A DNA stretch of 64,000 nucleotides from Streptomyces hygroscopicus (GCA_002021875.1 CP018627.1:7874001-7938000), one strand, 5' to 3'; shown: positions 16,276 to 25,403, numbered from the stretch's first letter. The notes: generated by a model not told the origin, from the sequence alone. Numbers and translations are program-made.

Positions 16276-16637
16276 TCTTGGTGCGTGGGGATTTCCAGAA
16301 ATCCTAGGGCGTAAACGGGATGTGAGCTTTCACACCTGGCGGGGAATTGCCTCGGGGCTCGGCGTCCGGCAGTCTGTGGGTTCTGTCAGGCCCCGCATAC
16401 GGCACACCGGTACCCCCAGCGGTACAGAACCACAGCAGCACCAGAATTGAAGAGAGTTCGCCGTATGCCGCCCGAGCACCTCGAGGATTTCCCGCGGGGG
16501 ATCCCCACCGGGCCCGTGCCTCCCGTGACCAGCCGACCCCACCGTGTACCACCGGGGACGGAACAAGGGGAGGCCAGCGTCAGGGGCACGATTGCGCCCG
16601 CGAGGTCACCTAAGCGGGCGAGCTGGAAGGAAACCGA
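16276..16637 (+). other. 362-bp leader region before the transglycosylase-like gene
   Basis: No gene is supported here. A small hairpin GGATTT-CCAG-AAATCC lies at 16289-16304. I looked for the ydaO-type cyclic di-AMP riboswitch, known upstream of some Streptomyces wall-lytic genes, and did not find its conserved blocks. The length of the gap still suggests a structured or regulated leader. Confidence 0.45.
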
Positions 16638-17354
16638 GTGAGCCGGATTTCGGTCCGGGGATTCGCAGTGGCCTCGGCCACCGCGGTCACCACTGTGGGC
16701 GCCGTTGTCGGCGTCGCCGCGGGCGGACAGCAGCAGGGCTCGTCCGACCCGATCGAGGCGACAGCCGCCGACTCGACGCTCCTTGCGGACATACCCGCCG
16801 GGCAGCAGGCCGTTGCCCAGACCGCATCCCTGACGCAGCAGGCGGACGTTCAGTCCACCGCGGCCGACGCGGAGGCGCGCAAGTCCGCCGAGGAGGCAGC
16901 CCGCAAGCAGGCGGCCAAGGACGCGAAGGCCAAGAAGGCCGCCGCGGACAAGGCAGCCGCCGAGAAGCTGGCCAAGGAGCGGGAGGCGAAGGAGAAGAAG
17001 GACGACGTCGCGAGCCGTTCGGCCACGCGTGACGCCGGCGACTTCCCCCAGCAGGCCTCCTACACGATCTCCGAAGTCCAGTCGATGGCACGGCAGATCG
17101 TTCCGAGTGGCCAGTTCCAGTGCTTCAGCAACATCGTGGACCACGAGTCCACCTGGAACTACCAGGCCAGCAACCCCTCGTCCGGTGCCTACGGTCTGGT
17201 ACAGGCGCTGCCCGCCTCCAAGATGTCCTCGGCGGGCTCCGACTGGCAGACCAACCCGGCCACTCAGATCAAGTGGGGCGTGAACTACATGAACGAGCGC
17301 TACGGCAGTCCCTGTGACGCCTGGGCGTTCTGGCAGGCCAACGGCCACTACTGA
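16638..17354 (+). CDS. Secreted lytic transglycosylase-like protein
   Basis: GTG 16638 follows GGAAGG by about 8 bases. The 238 residues comprise a signal peptide (1-30), a linker, an Ala/Lys/Glu-rich coiled-coil segment (about 70-125) and a C-terminal SLT-like domain (about 140-238). The domain contains CFSNIVDHESTWNYQASNPSSGAYGLVQ, quoted here in two parts as CFSNIVDHESTWNY and ASNPSSGAYGLVQ. The Glu in HES is the expected catalytic acid and the AYGLVQ turn matches the usual AxGxxQ motif. It should cleave or remodel peptidoglycan outside the cell. A strong terminator follows, so it is probably monocistronic. Confidence 0.88.
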   Translation: MSRISVRGFAVASATAVTTVGAVVGVAAGGQQQGSSDPIEATAADSTLLADIPAGQQAVAQTASLTQQADVQSTAADAEARKSAEEAARKQAAKDAKAKKAAADKAAAEKLAKEREAKEKKDDVASRSATRDAGDFPQQASYTISEVQSMARQIVPSGQFQCFSNIVDHESTWNYQASNPSSGAYGLVQALPASKMSSAGSDWQTNPATQIKWGVNYMNERYGSPCDAWAFWQANGHY

Positions 17355-17401
17355 GCCGATCGGACCGGGCCGTCCCGGCAGCGGCGCACGCTCGCATACT
17401 T

Positions 17402-17437
17402 CACGAAACCCCCGGCCCATGGGTCGGGGGTTTCGTG
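17402..17437 (+). terminator. Strong terminator after the transglycosylase-like gene
   Basis: CACGAAACCCCCG (17402-17414) pairs perfectly with CGGGGGTTTCGTG (17425-17437) across a 10-base loop. Confidence 0.9.
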
Positions 17438-17499
17438 CATCCCCAGCAGGTAACGTCTCCTTGACGGCCGAGGGGGAACCTGGGGGTAGGAAACGAGAA

Positions 17500-19119
17500 A
17501 TGTCCAAATTGCCGCAGTGGGTCGGCAGGCTGGGAACCGGACTTACCCGGCTCGCCCACCGGCTGGAATCCCAACAGGCCGAGATGCGGGGGCGCGAGGG
17601 CGACGGCGACGCCGGCCCGAGGCCCCCATCGGGGCCCGAACCATCCGAGGAACGCCCACGGGGGGCACGGTCGTCCGGCGGCGCGCCCGGTACCGGAGCG
17701 GGCCAGGACCAGGGCGCCGGAGCCGTGCGGGGCGGCGCCGAGAGCGCCGGGGGGACTGAGGGCGCCGAGAGCGCCGAGGGAGCTGAGGGCCGGGAGAGTT
17801 CCGCGAGCCCGGGAAGTCCCGAGAGTTCCGCAAGCCCGGCGAGTCCCGACAGTCCCCGGGGTTCCGCGGGCGCCGCGGGGAAGGGCCCGGAGGACGAGGC
17901 CCCCCGGCCGGAGCCGTCCAGCGTGCCCGCCCCGCCCGCCTACGCCCCCGCCGTATCCGCCCGACCCGATCCGGTGGACGCCGTCCCCTGGGGCGTCCGC
18001 GTCGCCGCCGAGGCAGCCTGGCGGCTGCTGGTGCTCGGCGGCACGGTATGGGTGCTCATGAGGGTCATCAGCTCCGTCCAGCTGGTGGTGCTCTCCTTCA
18101 CCGTCGCGCTCCTCATCACCGCGCTGCTGGAACCCACCGTGACCCGGCTGCGCCGGCGCGGTGTGCCGCGCGGGCTGGCCACCGCGCTCACCTTCATCGC
18201 CGGCTTCGTCGTCATGGGCCTGGTCGTATGGTTCGTGGTCTGGCAGGTCATGGAGAACGTCGACGAGGTCTCGGGCGAGGTCCAGGCCGGTATCGACGAT
18301 CTGCGGCGCTGGCTGCTGCACAGCCCGTTCCATGTGACCGAGAAGCAGATCAACCACATCGCCAAGAGCCTGCGCGAGGCGGTCGGCGCCAACACCGAGC
18401 AGATCACCTCGGCGGGGCTCGAGGGCGTCACGGTCGTCGTCGAGGTATTGACCGGCATTCTGCTGACGATGTTCTCCACGCTCTTCCTGCTGTACGACGG
18501 CCCGAAGATCTGGAACTGGACCCTCAAGCTGGTCCCCGCCCCGGCCCGCGAGGGCGTGGCGGGCGCGGGTCCGCGGGCGTGGGCGACGCTGACCGCCTAT
18601 GTGCGCGGCACGGTGATCGTGGCGCTGATCGACGCGATCTTCATCGGCGTGGGTCTGTTCTTCCTCCATGTGCCGATGGCGGTGCCGCTCGCCGTCTTCA
18701 TCTTCCTCTTCGCCTTCATCCCGCTGGTGGGTGCGGTGGTCTCCGGCGCCCTCGCGGTGGTCGTGGCGCTGGTCACCCAGGGGGTGTTCACGGGGGCGAT
18801 GGTGCTGATCGTGGTGCTCGCCGTGCAGCAGATCGAGGGCCATGTGCTGCAGCCCTTCATCCTCGGCCGGGCGGTGCGGGTCCATCCGCTGGCCGTGGTG
18901 CTCTCGGTCGCGGCCGGTTCGCTGATCGGCGGCATCGGCGGCGCGGTGGTGGCCGTCCCGCTGGTGGCGGTCGCCAACGCGGTCGTCGTCTATCTGCGCA
19001 GCTACAGCCAGGAGAACGCGCTGCGCGCCGTCCCGGGCCCGCACGGCGCGACCGCCTCCGGTGCGGCGCCCACCGACCCGCCGGACACGCCGCCGGGGAA
19101 GGACGCCGAGCCCCGGTGA
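17500..19119 (+). CDS. AI-2E (PerM) family permease
   Basis: ATG 17500 has GGTAGG 9 bases upstream. The first 155 residues or so are Glu/Gly/Ser/Pro-rich and probably disordered in the cytoplasm, with repeated ESAxGxEG and SPxSSAS elements. Residues about 165-510 form the AI-2E transporter domain with eight predicted helices (LVVLSFTVALLITALLEPTV; FIPLVGAVVSGALAVVVAL; GHVLQPFILGRAVRVHPL). Members export small solutes, in some species autoinducer-2 or Na+/H+ exchange; the substrate here is unknown. It ends just before a strong bidirectional terminator. Confidence 0.9.
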   Translation: MSKLPQWVGRLGTGLTRLAHRLESQQAEMRGREGDGDAGPRPPSGPEPSEERPRGARSSGGAPGTGAGQDQGAGAVRGGAESAGGTEGAESAEGAEGRESSASPGSPESSASPASPDSPRGSAGAAGKGPEDEAPRPEPSSVPAPPAYAPAVSARPDPVDAVPWGVRVAAEAAWRLLVLGGTVWVLMRVISSVQLVVLSFTVALLITALLEPTVTRLRRRGVPRGLATALTFIAGFVVMGLVVWFVVWQVMENVDEVSGEVQAGIDDLRRWLLHSPFHVTEKQINHIAKSLREAVGANTEQITSAGLEGVTVVVEVLTGILLTMFSTLFLLYDGPKIWNWTLKLVPAPAREGVAGAGPRAWATLTAYVRGTVIVALIDAIFIGVGLFFLHVPMAVPLAVFIFLFAFIPLVGAVVSGALAVVVALVTQGVFTGAMVLIVVLAVQQIEGHVLQPFILGRAVRVHPLAVVLSVAAGSLIGGIGGAVVAVPLVAVANAVVVYLRSYSQENALRAVPGPHGATASGAAPTDPPDTPPGKDAEPR

Positions 19120-19151
19120 ACCCGGGACCGGCCCGTGGCCGTTGAACGCCG

Positions 19152-19183
19152 AAGGGCGCCCCACCGATCGGTGGGGCGCCCTT
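19152..19183. terminator. Perfect 14-bp hairpin terminator
   Basis: AAGGGCGCCCCACC pairs with GGTGGGGCGCCCTT across GATC. It separates the convergent permease and ahpD genes. Just downstream are two copies of a roughly 20-bp repeat (cgacccttcgagtctctg) at about 19195-19232. Confidence 0.9.
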
Positions 19184-19259
19184 CTGGTCTCCGCGACCCT
19201 TCGAGTCTCTGCGCGACCCTTCGAGTCTCTGTGACCGAGCGGTCTCGTGACCGAGCGGG

Positions 19260-19799
19260 TCAGCCGTTCGCGGCCAGGACGCCCTCGGCGTCCAGGGTGG
19301 CGCCGACCGCCTGCAGCACAGAGGCGATCTTGAAGGCTTCCTGGATCGTCTCGCGGTCCACGCCCGCCTTGCGGAGCACCTGCTCATGCGAGTCGAGGCA
19401 CATTCCGCAGCCGTTGATCGCGGACACGGCCAGCGACCACAGCTCGAAGTCGACCTTCTCCACGCCCGGGTTGCCGATGACGTTCATCCGCAGCCCGGCG
19501 CGCAGGTTGTTGTACTCCGGGTCGGACAGCAGGTGCCGGGTCCGGTAGTAGACGTTGTTCATCGCCATGATGGCGGCCGCCGACTTGGCGGCGGTGTACG
19601 CCTCCGGCGAGAGGTTGGCCTTGGCCTCCGGCTCCAGCTCGGTCAGCACCCGCGCCGAGCGCGAGGCGATCGCGCAGGCCAGCACGGTGCCCCACAGCTG
19701 CTGCTGCGGAAGCTCGGAGTTGCCGATCACCGAACCGAGGTTCAGCTTGAGGTCCTTGGCGTAGTCCGGAAGCGCGGACTTCAGTTCATCGAGTGCCAT
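19260..19799 (-). CDS. ahpD: Alkyl hydroperoxide reductase AhpD
   Basis: The 179-residue carboxymuconolactone-decarboxylase-fold protein carries the catalytic CxxC with its proton-relay His: [11 protein letters not shown] (about residues 130-140), the hallmark of AhpD. It reduces AhpC and thus feeds electrons to peroxide detoxification in actinobacteria that lack AhpF. The length fits the family. It lies 11 bp downstream of ahpC on the same strand, forming an ahpC-ahpD operon under likely OxyR control. Confidence 0.97.
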   Translation of the reverse strand: MALDELKSALPDYAKDLKLNLGSVIGNSELPQQQLWGTVLACAIASRSARVLTELEPEAKANLSPEAYTAAKSAAAIMAMNNVYYRTRHLLSDPEYNNLRAGLRMNVIGNPGVEKVDFELWSLAVSAINGCGMCLDSHEQVLRKAGVDRETIQEAFKIASVLQAVGATLDAEGVLAANG

Positions 19800-19810
19800 G
19801 GGGAATCAGC

Positions 19811-20365
19811 TCACTCACCGGAGAGGAGGGCCACCGGGTCCAGGGTGTCCTCGCCCTTGCTCCAGTTGCAGGGGCACAGCTCGTCGGTCTGCAGGGCGTC
19901 CAGCACCCGCAGGACCTCCTTGGGGTTACGGCCCACGGAACCGGCCGTCACCATGGTGAACTGGATCTCGTTGTTCTGGTCCACGATGAACACGGCGCGC
20001 TGCGCGAAGCCGTCTTCGCCCTCGATGCCCAGGTCGCGCATCAGCTCGTGCTTGGAGTCGGCCAGCATCGGGAACGGCAGGTCGCGCAGGTCCGGGTGGT
20101 CCTTGCGCCAGGCGTGGTGGACGAACTCGGAGTCGCCGGAGAAGCCCAGGATCTGGGCGTCACGGTCGGCGAACTCCTCGTTCAGCTTGCCGAAGGCGGC
20201 GATCTCCGTCGGGCATACGAAGGTGAAGTCCTTCGGCCACGCGAAGACGATCTTCCACTTGCCCTCGTAGGTCTTGTGGTTGATCTGCTCGAACTCCTTG
20301 CCGCTCTCCAGCGACACGCAGGCGGTCAGGTCGTACTCGGGGAACTTGTCACCGACGGTGAGCAC
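19811..20365 (-). CDS. ahpC: Alkyl hydroperoxide reductase AhpC (peroxiredoxin)
   Basis: The 184-residue peroxiredoxin has the peroxidatic Cys in FTFVCPTEI (about residue 50-60) and a resolving Cys pair near the C-terminus (TDELCPCNW), as in AhpD-dependent AhpC enzymes. GTG 20365 was chosen because AAGGAG lies 5 bases upstream; the in-frame GTG at 20371 overlaps that site. It reduces organic peroxides and peroxynitrite in the cytoplasm. It is transcribed away from oxyR across a 138-bp gap. Confidence 0.97.
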   Translation of the reverse strand: MLTVGDKFPEYDLTACVSLESGKEFEQINHKTYEGKWKIVFAWPKDFTFVCPTEIAAFGKLNEEFADRDAQILGFSGDSEFVHHAWRKDHPDLRDLPFPMLADSKHELMRDLGIEGEDGFAQRAVFIVDQNNEIQFTMVTAGSVGRNPKEVLRVLDALQTDELCPCNWSKGEDTLDPVALLSGE

Positions 20366-20503
20366 GCACACTCCTTGCAGGTTTTGCGTAGGAAAGACCC
20401 GGTCATCCGGGTTTCCCTGGGGTTGGACGGTCCTACCTTGGCACAGCGTGCATTGATCAGTGAAATAGCTACACTCGGTGGGGTTGATTGGAGGTGGCTA
20501 TCA
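20366..20503. promoter_or_regulatory. Divergent ahpC/oxyR promoter region
   Basis: This AT-richer gap contains ttgatcagtgaaatagctac around 20452-20472 and an ATAGC...GGCTAT inverted pair (about 20465 and 20495), candidates for OxyR contact sites. By analogy with S. coelicolor, one OxyR-bound control region should serve both directions. Exact -35/-10 boxes were not assigned. Confidence 0.55.
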
Positions 20504-21469
20504 GTGGCCGCATCAGCCACACCGGCGGGCAAACCACGGCAGCCCAGCATTTCCCAGCTCAGGGCCTTTGTCGCGGTCGCGGAGCAGCTGCACTTCCGCG
20601 ATGCCGCGGCCGCCATCGGGATGAGCCAGCCCGCGCTCTCGGGCGCCGTCGCGGCCCTCGAGGAGACACTCGGTGTCCAGCTCCTCGAGCGTACGACGCG
20701 CAAGGTGCTGCTCAGCCCGGCGGGGGAGCGGCTGGCGGCCCGGGCACGCACCGTGTTGGAGGCGGTCGGGGAGCTGCTGGAGGAGGCCGAGGCGGCGCGG
20801 GCGCCCTTCACCGGTGTGCTGCGGCTCGGGGTGATCCCGACCGTGGCGCCGTATCTGCTGCCGACCGTGCTGCGGCTGGTGCATGAGCGCTATCCCCGGC
20901 TCGATCTCCAGGTGTACGAGGAGCAGACCGCCTCGCTGCTGGACGGGCTGGCCCACGGCCGCCTCGATCTGCTGCTGCTCGCGGTGCCGCTCGGCGCCCC
21001 CGGAGTGGTCGAATTGCCGCTGTTCGACGAGGACTTCGTCCTGGTCACGCCGCGGGACCACTGGCTGGGCGGACGCGATGACATCCCCCGCGAGGCGCTC
21101 AAGGAGCTGGATCTGCTGCTGCTCGACGAGGGCCACTGCCTGCGCGACCAGGCCCTGGACATCTGTCGTGAGGCGGGCCGCACCGAGGGCACCCCGGTGA
21201 CCACCAGCGCCGCCGGGCTCTCCACCCTGGTGCAGCTGGTCGCGGGCGGTCTCGGGGTGACGCTGCTGCCGCGCACCGCGCTGCGGGTGGAGACCGCGCG
21301 CAACGACCATCTGGCCACCGGCGACTTCGCCGATCCGGCGCCCGCCCGCCGGATTGCCCTGGCCATGCGGGCGGGCGCGGCGCGCACGGAGGAGTTCGAG
21401 GCGTTCGCGGAGGCGCTGCGGGGGGCGCTGCGGCCGCTGCCGGTGCGGGTCGCCGGCTGGTTCGCTTGA
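20504..21469 (+). CDS. oxyR: Peroxide-sensing LysR-type regulator OxyR
   Basis: GTG 20504 has GGAGG 9 bases upstream; the product has 321 residues. An N-terminal winged HTH (about residues 18-75; FVAVAEQLHFRDAAAAIG MSQ, typical LysR) is followed by a substrate-binding-fold sensor. The two redox cysteines of OxyR are seen in DEGHCLRDQALDICREAG (about 216 and 225), 9 residues apart as in the family. It activates ahpCD under peroxide stress. Its stop codon lies inside the first unit of a 27-bp repeat array. Confidence 0.96.
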   Translation: MAASATPAGKPRQPSISQLRAFVAVAEQLHFRDAAAAIGMSQPALSGAVAALEETLGVQLLERTTRKVLLSPAGERLAARARTVLEAVGELLEEAEAARAPFTGVLRLGVIPTVAPYLLPTVLRLVHERYPRLDLQVYEEQTASLLDGLAHGRLDLLLLAVPLGAPGVVELPLFDEDFVLVTPRDHWLGGRDDIPREALKELDLLLLDEGHCLRDQALDICREAGRTEGTPVTTSAAGLSTLVQLVAGGLGVTLLPRTALRVETARNDHLATGDFADPAPARRIALAMRAGAARTEEFEAFAEALRGALRPLPVRVAGWFA

Positions 21470-21643
21470 ACACGCAGCCGGGGCTGGTTCGCTTGAACAC
21501 GCAGCCGGGGCTGGTCCGCCTGAACACGCAGCCGGGGCTGGTTCGCTTGAACACGCAGCCGGGGCTGGTTCGCCTGAACACGCAGCCGGGGCTGGTTCGC
21601 TTGAACACGCAGCCAGGACTGCTCCGCCTGAACATGCCACCGG
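21455..21643 (+). repeat. Seven-copy 27-bp tandem repeat spanning the oxyR stop
   Basis: The unit ggctggttcgcttgaacacg-cagccgg recurs every 27 bp from 21455 (21455, 21482, 21509, 21536, 21563, 21590, 21617). Copy one contains the last oxyR codons (Gly-Trp-Phe-Ala) and TGA. Since 27 is a multiple of three, an open frame runs through the array in another phase as LNTQPGLVR repeats. The last copy is degenerate. Confidence 0.95.
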
Positions 21644-21697
21644 GGGCCGTTCCCATGGAGAGGAACGGCCCCCGGTGAGGTGGGGCGGCAGAGGTGC

Positions 21698-24112
21698 CTA
21701 CTCCGTCCGCAGACCCTCCGGCCGCATCATCCGCCACAGCGGCGGCAGGCTGACCAGGGTCACCAGCAGGATCACCCCGCCACCGATACCGGTCATGGTG
21801 CCGAGCCCGGCCCAGTCCACGGCCAGCGGCTGGCCGACCATCTTCAGCAGCAGCACGCCCAGCGCCAGTCCGCCCGCGATCGACAGCGCCAGGCCCAGGA
21901 CCACCGGGACCGCGGTCTGCCACAGCACGGACCAGCTCAGTGTGGTGCGCCGGGTGCCGAAGGCGACCAGGACGGACAGCAGCCGCTTGCGCTCGCGCAG
22001 CTGCTCCAGGGTGGTCACGATCATGCTGGCCCCGATGAGCAGCAGGGTCGCGGTGGCGCCGATGAACAGGGCCTTGCGGATGACCGTGAACTCATCCGAC
22101 TGCGAGGTGCTGCTGAGCCGCATGACATCCATCGCCGGGGAGAGCGCCGCGCTGGTGTTGCGCACGTACTCGGTGGCGTCCGGCACCTTCGGATCCATCC
22201 GCATCATGGCCACCGCGTTTGGTTTCGCCAGCTTGGCGACGTCGAAGGCGCCGGGGGTGGCGAAGATGCCGGTGCGCTCACTGCCGATCGGGTCCGGCCG
22301 GGACTTCACCACCTTGGCCGAGTGGGGAATCGTCCACAGCTTCTTGTGACGCAGGTCCGGCATGCCCTCGTCGTCGAAGGCGAGATTGACCTGGGCGCCC
22401 GGCTTGGCGAACCTGTCCCCGTCCTCGTAGTAGTCGGGCGGCAGGTTGACGAAGAAGATGTCGCCGTTCTTGCAGCTCGTGATGCGGGCCACCTCGCGCA
22501 GCGAGGGACAGTCGGCGACGGTGAGGGACTCTTCCGGGGCCGTCGACGGGTCGTCCTTGCTGTGGTGCAGAGCGGAGACATAGCCCTCGGTGACACCGAG
22601 CATGTCGCGCACGCCCTTGGTCACGCGGTACCGCTCGAAGGCGTCGCGGGCCTCGGAACCGGTGGACACCGGGACGTTCGCCATCAGCTGGGCGCGGCGC
22701 GGGTCCTGGCCGGTCGACTGGCTGTCGCGGGCCTCCACGCTGGCGAAGAGCATCTGGAGCGCGAGGGCCCCGGCGACGGCGACCGTAATGCCGCTGACCG
22801 CGCGCGAAGCGGTGCCGCTGCTGAGCTGGAGCCGGCGGGTGGCGAGCTGCCAGGGCACCGAGCCCTTGCCGCCGAACCGCTCCACCACGGCCTCGACGAC
22901 CCAGGGCAGCAGCGCGGTGATGCCGACGAGCAGCAGCACGGCGCCGGCCGCGGCCTGGTACGCCTTGGTGTCGCCGCCCCCGCTGCCCGCCTGGAAGCCG
23001 CCGGCGAGCGGCAGCAGCAGGGCTATGCCCAGGAGCGGCAGCAGCAGCCGCCACCACAGACGGCGGCGCTTGGGCCTGGCGTTCCGTACGACGCCCAGCG
23101 GCTCGATGGCGATACCGCGCAGGGCGAGCAGCGTGACCATGACGGCCGATGCGGGCACGGCCACCGCGATCGTCAGGGCGAGCGGGGCGGACGGCACGAT
23201 GTCGGAGGCGAAGAAGCTGATGTCCCAGACCACGATCCCTTCGATGAACTCGCGCACCAGCAGGAACAGTCCGGTGCCCACGGCCAGCCCGAGGAGGGAG
23301 CCGAAAAGCGATTCACCCGCGGCGATCCGCCGGGTCATATGGGTGTCGGCGCCGACCAGCCGCAGCGCGGCCAGCCTCCGGTCGCGCCGCTCACCGCCGA
23401 AGCGGGCGGCGGTGGCGATGAAGATGAGCACCGGCAGCAGCAGCACCACACAGCCCACGATGATCAGCAGCAGCAGCGCGGGGTTCAGGGGCTCGCCCTT
23501 GCCCTTGTTCTGGATGCCCCAGTGGGCGAGGTGGTACTCGGAGTTGATGTGGTCGAACGCCTTCTCGGAGATCCCCGCGTAGTAGCGGAGTTCGTTCGGG
23601 CCGGACAGGCCGCTGTCGCCGATCACCCCGGCGGTGCGGTACGGGAAGCGGTCCCGGAGGAGCTTCCCCTCATCCGAGTCGAGCAGCTTCTTCAGCGCCG
23701 GGGACACCCACATCTCACCGGCGGCCGGAAGCCGGTCGACGCCCGGCGGCGAGGGCGGCGAGCCGTCGCCGTCGGGGGCCATGACGATGCCCGCGATGTC
23801 CTGGTCGCGAAAGTCGGTGTTCGCGTCGCTGAGGTGGAGCGTATCGGGGCCGGCCTTCACCGGGCTGGCGAAGCTGAGCGTGGAGCGGGCATCGCCCCGC
23901 TCGTTGCGCTGCTGGTACGCGGTGGGGACGGAGGAGGCCACCAGCAGCAGCACCACTCCCAGGCCGACGCCCACCGCGGTCATGATCGTCCTGGCCCAGC
24001 TCTCCCGGCCGCCGGCGACCGCGAACCGGCCGCCCATGGCGAGGTCGGCGGCCCAGCGGGCGACGGAGGCGCGGGCGCGGGGCTCCTGCGCCGGGGCGTC
24101 CTGGCCGCTCAT
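21698..24112 (-). CDS. ABC exporter permease, FtsX/MacB type with two FtsX units
   Basis: The 804-residue membrane protein has an N-terminal helix (about residues 43-65), a large extracytoplasmic domain, three helices in the first FtsX unit (about 215-345), further helices near 365-410, a second extracytoplasmic domain, and three C-terminal helices (about 690-795). This is the double-FtsX arrangement of actinobacterial ABC exporters for lipids, peptides or antibiotics. The start overlaps the stop of the ATPase gene by four bases (ATGA). The substrate is unknown. Confidence 0.9.
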   Translation of the reverse strand: MSGQDAPAQEPRARASVARWAADLAMGGRFAVAGGRESWARTIMTAVGVGLGVVLLLVASSVPTAYQQRNERGDARSTLSFASPVKAGPDTLHLSDANTDFRDQDIAGIVMAPDGDGSPPSPPGVDRLPAAGEMWVSPALKKLLDSDEGKLLRDRFPYRTAGVIGDSGLSGPNELRYYAGISEKAFDHINSEYHLAHWGIQNKGKGEPLNPALLLLIIVGCVVLLLPVLIFIATAARFGGERRDRRLAALRLVGADTHMTRRIAAGESLFGSLLGLAVGTGLFLLVREFIEGIVVWDISFFASDIVPSAPLALTIAVAVPASAVMVTLLALRGIAIEPLGVVRNARPKRRRLWWRLLLPLLGIALLLPLAGGFQAGSGGGDTKAYQAAAGAVLLLVGITALLPWVVEAVVERFGGKGSVPWQLATRRLQLSSGTASRAVSGITVAVAGALALQMLFASVEARDSQSTGQDPRRAQLMANVPVSTGSEARDAFERYRVTKGVRDMLGVTEGYVSALHHSKDDPSTAPEESLTVADCPSLREVARITSCKNGDIFFVNLPPDYYEDGDRFAKPGAQVNLAFDDEGMPDLRHKKLWTIPHSAKVVKSRPDPIGSERTGIFATPGAFDVAKLAKPNAVAMMRMDPKVPDATEYVRNTSAALSPAMDVMRLSSTSQSDEFTVIRKALFIGATATLLLIGASMIVTTLEQLRERKRLLSVLVAFGTRRTTLSWSVLWQTAVPVVLGLALSIAGGLALGVLLLKMVGQPLAVDWAGLGTMTGIGGGVILLVTLVSLPPLWRMMRPEGLRTE

Positions 24113-24795
24113 CGGACCCCTGCCATGTCCCGGGCCTTGCCGTCGCGGACCACGACCTCGCGGTCGGAGTAGGCGGCGACCCGGGCCTCGTGGGTGACCA
24201 GCACCACGGCGGTACGGGACTCGCGGGCGGCCTCGGTCAGCAGCTCCATGACCCGCTCGCCGTTGAGCGAGTCCAGTGCGCCGGTCGGCTCGTCCGCGAA
24301 CAGCACCCGCGGCGCGGTGACCAGCGACCGGGCGACGGCGACCCGCTGCCCCTGGCCGCCGGAGACCTCTCCGGGCCGCTTGTGCGCCACGTCCGCGACC
24401 TCCAGCCGCTCCATCCAGGACTCGGCGCGGGCCTCGGCCTCCTTGCGCTTGGTGCCGTTCAGCCGCAGCGGCAGGGCGACGTTCTCCACACAGGTCAACT
24501 CGGGGACGAGCTGGCCGAATTGGAAGACGAAGCCGAACTCGCCGCGGCGCAGACCGCTGCGCTCGGTGTCCGACATGGCGGTCAGCTCGCGCCCGTTGTA
24601 GTGGACGGTGCCGGAGTCCGGCCGCACGATCCCGGCCAGGCAGTGGAGGAGCGTCGACTTGCCCGAGCCGGAGGGGCCCATGACGGCGACGACCTCGCCG
24701 GGGTGGATGGAGAAGTCCGCACCGTCCAGGGCGGGGGTGTGACCGTACGTCTTGTTCAGGGACGTGGCGATCAGCAAGGAGCCTGCCGGGGTCAT
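24109..24795 (-). CDS. ABC exporter ATP-binding protein (LolD/MacB type)
   Basis: The 228-residue nucleotide-binding subunit has Walker A GPSGSGKST (about residue 39-47), signature VSGGQGQRVAVARSL (about 143), Walker B VLFADEPTGALDS (about 163) and a switch His (LVTHEAR). It drives the FtsX-type permease encoded just downstream. It overlaps both neighbours by four bases, so regulator, ATPase and permease are translated as a coupled unit. Confidence 0.95.
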   Translation of the reverse strand: MTPAGSLLIATSLNKTYGHTPALDGADFSIHPGEVVAVMGPSGSGKSTLLHCLAGIVRPDSGTVHYNGRELTAMSDTERSGLRRGEFGFVFQFGQLVPELTCVENVALPLRLNGTKRKEAEARAESWMERLEVADVAHKRPGEVSGGQGQRVAVARSLVTAPRVLFADEPTGALDSLNGERVMELLTEAARESRTAVVLVTHEARVAAYSDREVVVRDGKARDMAGVR

Positions 24796-25316
24796 GAACG
24801 CACCGCCTTGGCGAGTTGGCCGAGGCGGGCGGCGGTGAGTTCCAGCCAGCGCAGATCGGCCTCGAGATGGAAGAGGGCGTGGTCGCAGATGAGTTGGTCG
24901 CTGAGGTCGCCCTCGCGCTTGCGCTGGGTCAGTTCGCGCATCAGCCGAAGATGTTCGGCGCGTTGGACGTCGAGGAGATCGGCCGCGTCGCGCCCGGTGA
25001 GCAGGGCGATGACGACCTTGGTGTAGAGGACCGACTGGAGATAGGGCTCGGGCTTCTCGGGCTCCGTGAGCCAGTGCTCCACATCGGTGATGCCCGCGTC
25101 GGTGATGGCGTAGCGCTTGCGCTCCGGGCCACCGCCGTGCTCGATGCCGTCGACCTCCACCAGGCCGTTCTTCAGCAGCCGGGACATGGTCGAGTAGACC
25201 TGCCCGTAGTGCAGCGGGCGGTCGTGTCCAAATCGTTCGTCGAAGGCTCTCTTGAGGTCGTAGCCGTGGCGCGGGCCGCCCTCGAGGAGTCCGAGCAGGG
25301 TGTGGCCAATTGACAT
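24792..25316 (-). CDS. PadR-family transcriptional repressor
   Basis: The 174-residue protein has the PadR winged helix (residues about 1-80: LLGLLEGGPRHGYDLKRAF, GQVYSTMSRLLKNGLVE, and the GPERKRYAITDAG wing) and a helical C-terminal dimerisation region. ATG 25316 has GTAGAG 8 bases upstream. It is first in the operon with the ABC exporter and likely represses it until a ligand, perhaps an exported compound, binds. A palindrome just upstream is a likely operator. Confidence 0.93.
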   Translation of the reverse strand: MSIGHTLLGLLEGGPRHGYDLKRAFDERFGHDRPLHYGQVYSTMSRLLKNGLVEVDGIEHGGGPERKRYAITDAGITDVEHWLTEPEKPEPYLQSVLYTKVVIALLTGRDAADLLDVQRAEHLRLMRELTQRKREGDLSDQLICDHALFHLEADLRWLELTAARLGQLAKAVRS

Positions 25317-25338
25317 GTCCGGCACTCTACATCATGCG

Positions 25339-25355
25339 TATACCTGGAGTGTATA
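25339..25355. promoter_or_regulatory. Candidate PadR operator (TATAC-N7-GTATA)
   Basis: TATAC at 25339 and GTATA at 25351 form an inverted repeat with a 7-base spacer, 23 bp upstream of the padR start. Position and symmetry fit an autoregulatory site; it may overlap the operon's own -10 region. Confidence 0.6.
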
Positions 25356-25403
25356 GCTGCGCTGCGGGGTGCGTTTCCGCAGGTCAGGGAGGTGCGGGCG
25401 GGG

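Noticed and set aside
16276..16637. Cyclic di-AMP (ydaO-type) riboswitch before the transglycosylase-like gene
   Set aside because: The conserved GGGG-AACC, GGGGTG and CAGCTAACC blocks could not be found in the right order.
19386..20456. Long plus-strand frames opposite ahpD and ahpC
   Set aside because: They mirror genes with catalytic motifs on the minus strand and lack start signals.
21466..21678. A 70-residue repeat peptide gene (LNTQPGLVR units) after oxyR
   Set aside because: It arises from the 27-bp repeat array and has no ribosome site. It is more likely a by-product of repeat growth, though readthrough is worth testing.
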